Positions 33,616-40,837 of a stretch of DNA of 64,000 bases are shown piece by piece. The position numbers were made by a program, and so were the translations under genes. Source of the stretch: Gordonia sp. PDNC005. GTDB lineage: Bacteria > Actinomycetota > Actinomycetes > Mycobacteriales > Mycobacteriaceae. The notes beneath the pieces are model-generated. The model did not search any database and was not told the origin of the DNA. It saw only the letters and a program-made list of their open reading frames with translations. The DNA lies in contig NZ_CP070351.1 in NCBI RefSeq assembly GCF_016919385.1, positions 3,410,001-3,474,000 on the forward strand. The letters run 5' to 3'. How positions within the stretch are numbered: position 1 is the first letter of the stretch; each line of letters starts with the position of its first letter.

Positions 33616-34770
33616 GTGAGCTCACCCGCGCAGCCCGTGCTGACCGTCCTTCGTGAACGCATCGCTCGCGATCCCGATCGTTTCGCCGTCGGCGTGTTCA
33701 ATCGGCTGTTCGCCGAGACTCCGTTCCTACGTGAGCTGTTCCCCGGCGACATGAGTCGTATGCGAGCGACGTTCACGCAGGTCGTCGACCACGTTCTCGA
33801 TGCGATCGCGAACGACGACGACCACGCCGAACTCATCGAGTTCCTCGCACAACTCGGACGCGACCACCGCAAGTTCGGCGTCATCTCAGACCACTACTGG
33901 CTGATGTACGACGCACTCATGGCCGAGTTCGCCGCCATGTTGGGCCCGGGATGGTCCCCCGAAGCCCAGGAGGCGACGTCGCACGCGATGATGCTGATGA
34001 CCGGCGTCATGCGCGGTGCGGCCGACAGCGTCGAGGGGCCCGCGGTCTGGCACGCCCGCGTGGTCCAGAAGTTCCAGATCAACCGGGAACGGGCAGTCGT
34101 TCGCCTGGTGCCCACTGGCCCGCGGATGCCGTACCGCTCCGGCGAGTACACCGAAGTCCAGATTCCACAGCATCCGCATCTGTGGCGAAATCTGTCTCCG
34201 GCGACGCCGCCGAACGACCGCGGCGAACTCGAGTTCCACGTGCACGCGATCCCCAATGGACTGTTCAGCGGCGCGATCGTCCGCGACACGAAGCCTGGCG
34301 ACGTGTGGCGCTTCGGCCAGCGGCACGGAACCATGCAGGTGAGCGGCAACCGTCCGGTCCTCATGGTCGGCGGCGGCTCCGGCCTGTCGCCGCTGCGCGC
34401 GGTCCTGCTCGAGATGGCTCGCCGCCCGGACTCACCTCCGACCCACATCTTCTACGGCACCCGCCACCCGGGTGAACTGTATGAACTCGGCGTGCTCGCC
34501 CAGCTGGCGTCGACCAACCCGTGGCTCCGGGTGACGGCCGTCGCAGAGACACCCGACGACCCGTGGTGGATCGGCGACTCCGCCGATCCACGCCAGTGGG
34601 GATTTGAACTCCGATTCGGTCGGGTCGGCGACATCGTCGCCGGATACAGCGACTGGACCCAGCACGAAGTCCTGCTCTCCGGCCCCGCGCCGATGGTGTT
34701 CCACACCCAACTCAAGCTGCGCGCGTCCGGCGTCTCACCCGACCGCATCCTCCACGATCCGCTGAACTGA
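33616..34770 (+). CDS. Flavohemoglobin-like protein (globin + FAD/NAD reductase)
   Basis: The 384-residue protein has an N-terminal globin (about 1-135, proximal His in LGRDHRKFG, about 76) and a reductase half. The reductase has a flavin motif in YRSGEYTEVQIP, the NAD-binding GGGSGLSPLRAVL (about 253-265) and a C-terminal LSGPAPMVFHTQL. Where nitric oxide dioxygenases have a distal Tyr in HFYDRMF, this protein reads GVFNRLF, and the distal Gln also seems replaced. It therefore resembles the mycobacterial type II flavohemoglobins more than E. coli Hmp. A GAGGAGG site precedes GTG 33616. Confidence 0.82.
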   Translation: MSSPAQPVLTVLRERIARDPDRFAVGVFNRLFAETPFLRELFPGDMSRMRATFTQVVDHVLDAIANDDDHAELIEFLAQLGRDHRKFGVISDHYWLMYDALMAEFAAMLGPGWSPEAQEATSHAMMLMTGVMRGAADSVEGPAVWHARVVQKFQINRERAVVRLVPTGPRMPYRSGEYTEVQIPQHPHLWRNLSPATPPNDRGELEFHVHAIPNGLFSGAIVRDTKPGDVWRFGQRHGTMQVSGNRPVLMVGGGSGLSPLRAVLLEMARRPDSPPTHIFYGTRHPGELYELGVLAQLASTNPWLRVTAVAETPDDPWWIGDSADPRQWGFELRFGRVGDIVAGYSDWTQHEVLLSGPAPMVFHTQLKLRASGVSPDRILHDPLN

Positions 34771-34784
34771 CCGCATCTGCCCTG

Positions 34785-35651
34785 CTAGCGGAGTCGAGAG
34801 GCAACCACCACCTCAGTCGACGCCGACATCGACAGAGGGAGCGGGATGGCCGACGGCACGTCGACGGCGTGCTTCCCGCCGACGTACACCTGAGGGACAC
34901 CCGCGTCGTGCAACACCGCGCAGGCCGCGCTCGCGTTCACGGCGTCGTCGGGCATGGTTGCGACCATCACAACGGTGCGCGGCGCCCATTCGGCGGCGAG
35001 TCGCCGCCAGCTGTCCAGGGGCACGTCGGCACCCGCGTACAGGACGTCGACGCCGCGTCTGCGCAGGCAGACGGAGAAGGCGAGTGCTGAGATCTCGTGA
35101 TGGCAGTCTGGCGGCAGGCCGACCACCACCCGTGGTCCGACTGCCGGTGCGGCGTCGAAGAGTCGCCCGAGCCGACGCATCACGGCGGCGGCTATGTAGT
35201 GCTCGACGAGCACCGGTATCCGCCCGCTCGCCCACGCTTCGCCGACGGCCCGCATGCTCGGCATCAGCCATCGTTCGAGAGCCTCTTCGACGTCGGGTTC
35301 GGCCAACGCCGCATCGAGTAGTGCGTCGAGTTCCGCTCCGTCGTAGAAGGCGCCGGCCCGCACCAGCGCGTCGTGGTCGTCGAGCAGTCCCTGGAGCTTC
35401 GGGCCGGACTGCTCCTCAGCCCTGGGGGTGGTGGCCACGATCGCTGCGGCTCGGTTCGGTGCGATTCCCGACTCGACCAATGCCCGCATGTGCCGTAGAC
35501 GGTCCACATCGGCCGGCAGGTAACCGCGATAGCCCGACGACCCCGACCTGACCGGTACGACGATCCCGTATCGCTTCTCCCAGGCTCGAAGTGTCGTCGT
35601 CGGGATGCCCACGACGCGCGCGACGTGGCCGATCCGCAGCCCCTCTGACAT
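34785..35651 (-). CDS. MerR-family regulator with B12-binding domain (CarH/LitR-like)
   Basis: The 288-residue protein has a MerR winged helix (IGHVARVVGIPTTTLRAWEK, about 7-26), a helical cap (EEALERWLMPSMRAVGEAWA, about 120-139) and a cobalamin-type Rossmann domain (GRVLYAGADVP-like LYAGADVPLDSWRRLAAEW, about 203-221). CarH-type proteins are light-sensing repressors that use adenosylcobalamin. The B12 motif ExHxxG appears as CHHEIS (about 182-187): the His is kept but Glu and Gly are changed. Binding of B12, and therefore light sensing, is uncertain. It is divergent from dps. Confidence 0.83.
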   Translation of the reverse strand: MSEGLRIGHVARVVGIPTTTLRAWEKRYGIVVPVRSGSSGYRGYLPADVDRLRHMRALVESGIAPNRAAAIVATTPRAEEQSGPKLQGLLDDHDALVRAGAFYDGAELDALLDAALAEPDVEEALERWLMPSMRAVGEAWASGRIPVLVEHYIAAAVMRRLGRLFDAAPAVGPRVVVGLPPDCHHEISALAFSVCLRRRGVDVLYAGADVPLDSWRRLAAEWAPRTVVMVATMPDDAVNASAACAVLHDAGVPQVYVGGKHAVDVPSAIPLPLSMSASTEVVVASRLR

Positions 35652-35687
35652 GGGCGATCACCTCCCCGTGCATTCTCGCATCACCCC

Positions 35688-35723
35688 AAACATTAGACAA
35701 ACATGGATATTTGTGTAAGGTTT
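35688..35723. promoter_or_regulatory. Imperfect inverted repeat in the MerR-B12/dps intergenic region
   Basis: Arms AAACATTAGACAAA (35688-35701) and TTTGTGTAAGGTTT (35710-35723) pair in 12 of 14 positions around 8 bases. A/T-rich dyads of this size beside a divergent MerR gene are typical operators of CarH/LitR-type repressors. It would control the regulator and dps together. Confidence 0.6.
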
Positions 35724-35802
35724 TCGGTGTCGGCGGCCCAACAGGCAATCGACGGGACGAGATCCCGCCCCTCACCGCCACAAGCTGAAGGAGGAAGAAC
35801 AC

Positions 35803-36342
35803 ATGACCGCATTCAGCATCCCCGGGCTCAGCACGAACGACACCGAGAAGGCTGTCGCGATCCTGCAGAAGCGCCTGTCGGCGTACAACGATCTGCATCT
35901 GACCCTCAAACACGTGCATTGGAACGTCGTCGGAAAGTCGTTCATCGCAGTCCACGAGATGATCGATCCTCAGGTCGAGCTCGTGCGCGGTTACGCGGAC
36001 GCAGTCGCCGAGCGGATCGCCGCCATGGGCGCCTCTCCTCGCGGCCGGGCCGGCGACGTCGTCGCCGACCGGGACTGGGACGACTACAGCCTCCTTCGCG
36101 ACACGACCGACGCCCATCTCGCGGCACTCAACAAGGTGTACGACGGTCTGATCGCCAGCAATCGCGGCGCCATCGCCGCGCTGGGCGACCTCGATCCCGT
36201 GTCCGAGGATCTACTCATCGGCCAGACCGGCGAGCTGGAGAAGTTCCAGTGGTTCGTCCGCGCACACCTCGAAGACGAGTCCGGCGCCATCGCAGGACAG
36301 GGCGAGCACACCGAGACGGCTGCCGCCGCACGAGCTCGCTGA
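35803..36342 (+). CDS. dps: Dps-family DNA-protecting ferritin-like protein
   Basis: The 179-residue protein has the Dps helix pair LHLTLKHVHWNVVGKSFIAV, giving H39, H51, D55, D66 and E70 with exactly the spacing of the family's inter-subunit ferroxidase site. Dps dodecamers store iron and protect DNA from peroxide. The C-terminal tail is short (HTETAAAARAR), with few lysines for DNA binding. An AAGGAGGA ribosome site lies 7 bases before ATG 35803. The divergent MerR-B12 regulator suggests light- or B12-linked control. Confidence 0.92.
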   Translation: MTAFSIPGLSTNDTEKAVAILQKRLSAYNDLHLTLKHVHWNVVGKSFIAVHEMIDPQVELVRGYADAVAERIAAMGASPRGRAGDVVADRDWDDYSLLRDTTDAHLAALNKVYDGLIASNRGAIAALGDLDPVSEDLLIGQTGELEKFQWFVRAHLEDESGAIAGQGEHTETAAAARAR

Positions 36343-36418
36343 CCCCTCGCTCCCCGATGGGGCGCGGCACAAACCTCACCACCTCACCACAGAAGATCCA
36401 CGGAAGGACCACAAGATC

Positions 36419-36625
36419 ATGGGCGTTCAGGACAAGTTCGAGAACAAGGCCGAAGAACTCAAGGGCCGTGCAAAGGAGACCGCCGGCGCTGCGCTGGGCG
36501 ACGACGACCTGAAGAACGAGGGCAAGGCCGACCAGGCGTCTTCCGCCATCCACAAGGGTGTCGAGAAGGTGAAGGACAAGGCGAACGAGATCGCCGAGAA
36601 GCTGGTAGGCGACGACAACAAGTAG
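36419..36625 (+). CDS. CsbD-family small stress protein
   Basis: The 68-residue, highly charged Lys/Glu/Asp/Ala-rich protein has the CsbD pattern: DKFENKAEELKGRAKETAGA near the N-terminus, then DDDLKNEGKADQA. CsbD proteins are general-stress-induced and of unknown mechanism. GGAAGGA precedes the ATG. It lies 76 bases after dps in the same direction, which fits a joint stress response. Confidence 0.9.
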   Translation: MGVQDKFENKAEELKGRAKETAGAALGDDDLKNEGKADQASSAIHKGVEKVKDKANEIAEKLVGDDNK

Positions 36626-36722
36626 TCGACGACAGCACTGCGACACGAGGCGGCGGGAGGACGGTTCCCGCCGCCTCGTGGCATTCGGACCACCGGCACC
36701 ACCTGTTGGAGAGGACTGCACG

Positions 36723-37673
36723 ATGGCACTGCTCGACACCGTGCTGGACCGTTCCGTGATCGGGGGCTACTCACGCCTCGGGTACGCGATCCGGTCCCGG
36801 ACATGGAATCGGCTTACCCCCGGATCGATGGTGGAACGCACAGTGGCGGTCACGGGCGCGACGTCCGGGATCGGCGCAGCCGCTGCGGCTCGCATTGCCG
36901 CACTGGGCGGCAGCCCGATTCTGGTCGGTCGAGACTCCGACCGCGCCGAGAGGGTAAGGGCCTCGATTCTTCAGGCCCAGCCAGGCGCGGTCGTCGGGAT
37001 CGAACTGGGCGACGTCTCCGACCTGTCCGAGGTCCGCGAGCTCGCGAACCGGCTGACCGATCGAGGAGTGGACGGGATCGTCCACAACGCGGGTGTGATG
37101 CCTCCCGAACGCACCGAGTCGGCAGACGGCCACGAGATGTCATTGGCCACGCACGTTCTCGGTCCGGTGCTGCTGACCGAACTGCTGGCCCCACACCTCG
37201 CCGCTGCCCGCGACCCGCGCGTCGTGTTCATGTCGTCCGGCGGCATGTACACAGCCTCGCTGCCTTCCGACGACCTCGAGTACCAGTCGGGCGCCTACCG
37301 CGGCGCACGCGCCTACGCCCGCAGCAAGCGAGTCCAGGTGGCACTGCTGCCGATACTGGCGGATCGTTGGGCCGCGGCGGGAGTCACGGTGTCGGGCATG
37401 CACCCGGGATGGGTGGACACTCCCGGCGTGACCGAGTCGCTGCCGGGATTCCGGCGGGTGGTGAGGCCGCTGCTGCGTTCGGCAGAGGAGGGCGCCGATA
37501 CCGCTGTGTGGCTCCTCTCGATGGAGCCGACACCGCCCAGCGGGCTGTTCTGGCACGACCGCGCGCCGCGTCCCACGCACTACTTCGGCGGCTCCGACGA
37601 CGGCCTCGCGCGCGTGTGGCGCGAGATTGCCGACGCATGTCGCATCCCGGAGACGAAGGCGGCACAGCCGTGA
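36723..37673 (+). CDS. SDR-family oxidoreductase
   Basis: The 316-residue SDR has VTGATSGIGAAAA (about 42-54), HNAGVMPPER (about 118-127), a serine in SSGGMY and a YARSK catalytic motif (about 198-202). It is close to the retinol-dehydrogenase/WW-oxidoreductase type (HNAGVM). The 35-residue N-terminal extension (YSRLGYAIRSRTWNRL) is unusual and could associate with a membrane. GGAGAGGA precedes ATG 36723. Its stop overlaps the next start (GTGA). Confidence 0.85.
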   Translation: MALLDTVLDRSVIGGYSRLGYAIRSRTWNRLTPGSMVERTVAVTGATSGIGAAAAARIAALGGSPILVGRDSDRAERVRASILQAQPGAVVGIELGDVSDLSEVRELANRLTDRGVDGIVHNAGVMPPERTESADGHEMSLATHVLGPVLLTELLAPHLAAARDPRVVFMSSGGMYTASLPSDDLEYQSGAYRGARAYARSKRVQVALLPILADRWAAAGVTVSGMHPGWVDTPGVTESLPGFRRVVRPLLRSAEEGADTAVWLLSMEPTPPSGLFWHDRAPRPTHYFGGSDDGLARVWREIADACRIPETKAAQP

Positions 37674-39160
37674 GAGTCGTCGTGTTCGGCGCCACCGGGT
37701 ACATCGGCGGACGGCTCGTTCCCGAGTTGATCGCGGCGGGGCACACCGTGCGACTGATGGCGCGTTCACCGGAGAAGCTCGACGACGTTCCATGGCGCAC
37801 CGACGTCGACGTGGTCCAGGGCGACGTCACCGATCAGACGTCGGTGCGCGCCGCACTCGACAACCAGGACGTCCTCTACTATCTCGTCCACTCGCTCGTG
37901 CGAAAAGACTTCGTCACCGTCGACGCCGACGCCGCCCGACTCGTCGGCGCGCAAGCCGCCGACGCCGGAGTACAACGCATCGTCTACCTCGGCGGCCTCG
38001 TACCGGACGCCGAGGAGCTGTCACCGCACTTGGCATCCCGCGCCGAAGTGGGACGGATCCTGCGAAACAGCGGAGTGCCGACGGCGGAGTTGCGGGCCGC
38101 GGTGATTCTCGGCTCCGGCTCGGCCAGCTTCGAGATGTTGCGCTACCTGTCCGAGCGTCTGCCCGCAATGATCACCCCGCGCTGGGTGAAGAACCGCATT
38201 CAACCGATCGCCGTGCGCGACGTCCTCCACTACCTCGTCGGCTCAGCCATGCTTCCCGCCGATGTCAATCGATCGTTCGACATCGGCGGCCCCGACGTCC
38301 TCACCTATCTCGAGATGATGCGCGAGTACGCCGTGGTCGCCGACCTGCCGCGGCGTCTCGTGGTCCCCGTTCCAGTGCTCACACCGTGGCTCTCCGCGCA
38401 GTGGGTGAACCTCGTGACGCCGGTCCCGCGGTCGATCGCGGTCCCGCTGATGGAGTCGCTGGTGCACGAGGTGGTCTGCCACGAGCACAACATCGCCGAG
38501 TACGTCCCCGACCCGGACGGAGGGCTGACCGGCTACCGACGGGCCGTCGAATTGGCGCTGGCGCGCATCCGCGATCTCGACGTGCCGACCCGATGGTCCG
38601 ACGCGACGTCGAGCCCTGCCCCGTCCGATCCCATTCCGTCCGATCCAGAGTGGTCGGGCGGCACTCTGTACAAGGACGAACGTCGTCACGACTCCGATGC
38701 GCCCCCGCAGGTTCTCTGGGAGGTCATCGAGGCGATCGGCGGCGAGACCGGTTGGTACTCGTTCCCGCTCGCATGGAGTGTCCGCGGATGGATCGATCGT
38801 CTCAGCGGCGGCGTAGGCCTCCGCCGAGGTCGACGGGATCCGCGAAGGCTGCGGGTCGGGGAGGCGCTCGACTGGTGGCGCGTCGAGGACCTCGAACGAC
38901 CGAGGCTCCTCCGACTGCGCGCCGAGATGAAGGTGCCGGGCGACGCATGGCTGGAGTTATCCGTCGAACCCGGTGACAACGGCGGATCGGTGTATCACCA
39001 ACGTGCACTGTTCCGTCCGAACGGGCTGGCCGGACATGCCTACTGGGCCTCGATCCTGCCTTTCCACGGCGTCATCTTCAGCGGCATGGCACGCAACATC
39101 ACCGGGCAGGCTGCCGCGCAGTCCAAACACGTCGCCGAACAGGAGAAGGACCATGATTGA
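37670..39160 (+). CDS. SDR (NAD(P)-binding) fused to DUF2867 domain
   Basis: The 496-residue protein is a two-part fusion. Residues about 1-300 are an atypical SDR starting VVVFGATGYIGGRLVPELIA. Residues about 330-490 are a DUF2867 domain (TGWYSFPLAWSVRGWIDRLS, then GDAWLELSVEPGD). The fusion is common in actinobacteria and cyanobacteria and has no assigned reaction, although DUF2867 resembles a lipid-binding SRPBCC fold. A SRPBCC-type protein is encoded next (8-base overlap) and an SDR precedes it, so a shared hydrophobic substrate is plausible. Confidence 0.85.
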   Translation: MRVVVFGATGYIGGRLVPELIAAGHTVRLMARSPEKLDDVPWRTDVDVVQGDVTDQTSVRAALDNQDVLYYLVHSLVRKDFVTVDADAARLVGAQAADAGVQRIVYLGGLVPDAEELSPHLASRAEVGRILRNSGVPTAELRAAVILGSGSASFEMLRYLSERLPAMITPRWVKNRIQPIAVRDVLHYLVGSAMLPADVNRSFDIGGPDVLTYLEMMREYAVVADLPRRLVVPVPVLTPWLSAQWVNLVTPVPRSIAVPLMESLVHEVVCHEHNIAEYVPDPDGGLTGYRRAVELALARIRDLDVPTRWSDATSSPAPSDPIPSDPEWSGGTLYKDERRHDSDAPPQVLWEVIEAIGGETGWYSFPLAWSVRGWIDRLSGGVGLRRGRRDPRRLRVGEALDWWRVEDLERPRLLRLRAEMKVPGDAWLELSVEPGDNGGSVYHQRALFRPNGLAGHAYWASILPFHGVIFSGMARNITGQAAAQSKHVAEQEKDHD

Positions 39161-39590
39161 GATGCAGCGAACGGTGTCGACCGAGGCATCCGCCACCGCG
39201 GTGTTCGACTACTTGTCCGATTTCACCAACGCGGAGCAGTGGGATCCGAATGCCGTCGCCGTGAAGTCGCTCAGCGGCGACGGGCGCGTGGGCACCCGGT
39301 ATCGAGTCGAGAGCAAGTTCGCCGGTCGAACTACGACGCTCGACTACGAGCTGACTGATCTCAAACCGCACTCCCTCATCCGACTCCGTGGAGAGAAGAA
39401 GTCCATCACCGCTGTCGACACGATCACGGTGACCGAGGGCCGAGGCCGCACCGATGTCACCTACGCGGTCGCTTTCGACTTCAACGGCGTGCTCGGGTTG
39501 TTCGAGCCGCTGCTGCGCTTCGCCGTCCGACGCCTGTTCTCAGACGGTGCCGAAGGGCTCACCAGGGAACTCGACCGCCTGACGCACTGA
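39153..39590 (+). CDS. SRPBCC-family (polyketide cyclase-like) protein
   Basis: The 145-residue protein has the START-like fold signature: TVSTEASATAVFDYLSDFTN then AEQWDPNAVAV at the N-terminus, a middle beta sheet and a C-terminal amphipathic helix (LFSDGAEGLTRELDRL). Such proteins bind hydrophobic ligands in a deep cavity. Its ATG lies inside the end of the SDR-DUF2867 gene, which indicates coupling. Confidence 0.85.
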   Translation: MIEMQRTVSTEASATAVFDYLSDFTNAEQWDPNAVAVKSLSGDGRVGTRYRVESKFAGRTTTLDYELTDLKPHSLIRLRGEKKSITAVDTITVTEGRGRTDVTYAVAFDFNGVLGLFEPLLRFAVRRLFSDGAEGLTRELDRLTH

Positions 39591-39632
39591 CCTGAGCCGG
39601 GAGCCACGTCGACACGGTGCCGAATCGCTTGA

Positions 39633-39660
39633 CTATTGGTAACCAATTGATTACCAATAG
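39633..39660. promoter_or_regulatory. ArsR-type operator (perfect 10+8+10 inverted repeat)
   Basis: Arms CTATTGGTAA (39633-39642) and TTACCAATAG (39651-39660) are perfectly complementary. The repeat ends four bases before the ArsR start codon at 39665, as expected for an autorepressed, leaderless regulator gene. Confidence 0.75.
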
Positions 39661-39664
39661 AGGT

Positions 39665-40024
39665 GTGGACGCTTTCGAAGCTCTCGCAGACCCGGTGCGA
39701 CGCAGCCTGCTCACGCGGTTGCGCGGCGGGCCGGCTCGAGTAGTCGACCTCGCGAGCCACCACGACATCAGTCGGCCCGCGATCAGCAAGCACCTGCGGC
39801 TCCTGACCGAGGCCGGGCTCGTCGACGCGTCGACCTCCGGTCGCGAGCGGCACTATCACCTGACCGCCGACGGAATCGTCCCCGTACTGGACTTCCTCGA
39901 CGGTCTCCGACCACCTGTGCCATTGATTCCGGAGCATGTCCTCGACGGACTTGATCTCGAGGTCCGACGCACCAGCCGAGAGCGCCGTGAGAGCGACGCC
40001 GACCCCAAGGAGAACACCGCATGA
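39665..40024 (+). CDS. ArsR-family regulator
   Basis: The 119-residue winged-helix repressor contains VDAFEALADPVRRSLLTRLR, VDLASHHDISRPAISKHLRL (recognition helix, about 28-47) and a wing with RERHYHLTADG. No metal-binding cysteine pair is present, so it belongs to the non-metal group that often partners AHSA1/SRPBCC proteins. GTG 39665 directly after the operator is preferred; a longer start at 39617 would place the operator inside the gene. Its stop overlaps the next ATG (ATGA). Confidence 0.88.
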   Translation: MDAFEALADPVRRSLLTRLRGGPARVVDLASHHDISRPAISKHLRLLTEAGLVDASTSGRERHYHLTADGIVPVLDFLDGLRPPVPLIPEHVLDGLDLEVRRTSRERRESDADPKENTA

Positions 40025-40548
40025 GCACACCCACCCCGACCGGTCGACGACTCGATGCCGCCGACGGCACATACTGCGAATGGCGCAGGACGTTTCACGC
40101 GCCAATCGACGACGTGTGGGCCGCGATCTCCGAACCGGAGCGCCTGGCCCGTTGGATCGGCACATGGACTGGCGAGCCCGCTTCGGGCGAAGTGCGATTC
40201 CAGATGCTGTTCGAGGGCGACGACATGCCGGCGGAGGCGTTCGCCATCGACGAATGCGACCCTCCCCGGCGACTTCGCGTCACGACCACGTCGCCGTACG
40301 ACGGCGAGAATCCGACACACTGGCGCCTCCGCCTGGACCTCGCCGAGGCCGACGGCGTCACCACGTTGACGTTTGCGCAGAGCGTCCCCGACCCGAAGAT
40401 GGCTGAAGGCGTCGGCCCCGGTTGGGACTACTACCTCGACCGTCTTGTCGCGGCCGAGACCGGAGACGACGCCTCCGCCGTCGACTTCGCCGACTATCAC
40501 CCGAACGAGACGTTCACCGCGCATTACCGCGCCGAGTTCGGCTTCTGA
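40021..40548 (+). CDS. SRPBCC-domain (AHSA1-like) protein
   Basis: The 175-residue protein has the AHSA1-type pattern: RTFHAPIDDVWAAISEPERL, ARWIGTWTGEPASGEVRFQM and a final WDYYLDRLVAAETGDDA. It pairs with an ArsR regulator in a two-gene unit, a frequent arrangement in actinobacteria with unknown ligand. Translation is coupled to the regulator. Confidence 0.87.
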   Translation: MSTPTPTGRRLDAADGTYCEWRRTFHAPIDDVWAAISEPERLARWIGTWTGEPASGEVRFQMLFEGDDMPAEAFAIDECDPPRRLRVTTTSPYDGENPTHWRLRLDLAEADGVTTLTFAQSVPDPKMAEGVGPGWDYYLDRLVAAETGDDASAVDFADYHPNETFTAHYRAEFGF

Positions 40549-40822
40549 CGGCCCTCACACCCCCTGCTCCTCGAGCAAGCCCGTCCCCCGCCCCTTGAGC
40601 GAGCTCCTCCCCTGCCCTTGAGCGAGCTCGTCCCCTGCCCTTGAGCGAGCTCGTCCCCCTGCCCCTTGAGCGAGCTTGCGAGTCGAAAGGCCTGTGCCGC
40701 TACACCTTTCGACTCACTGCGTTCGCTCAAGGAGCAGGTGGATCCATTCGTTCAAGGAGCAGGTGGGTCCGTTCACTCAAGGAGCAGGTGGGTCCGTTCA
40801 CTCAAGGAGCAGTTGCGGCACA
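40549..40822. repeat. Inverted blocks of 23-25-base tandem repeats around a long hairpin
   Basis: Four to five units like CCCTTGAGCGAGCTCGTCC (from about 40591, 40616, 40639 and 40662, period about 23-25) face four units like CTCAAGGAGCAGGTGGGTCC at 40726, 40751, 40776 and 40801 (period exactly 25). The right units are approximately the reverse complement of the left ones. At the junction, 40664-40690 and 40705-40732 form a hairpin with 10 + 11 paired bases around a small mismatch. It lies between the convergent AHSA1-like gene and lon, so it may terminate both transcripts. Confidence 0.85.
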
Positions 40823-40837
40823 GTCGGACGCCCGGCG

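Noticed and set aside
40726..40822. CRISPR array
   Set aside because: The 25-base units are directly tandem without unique spacers, and no cas genes are present.
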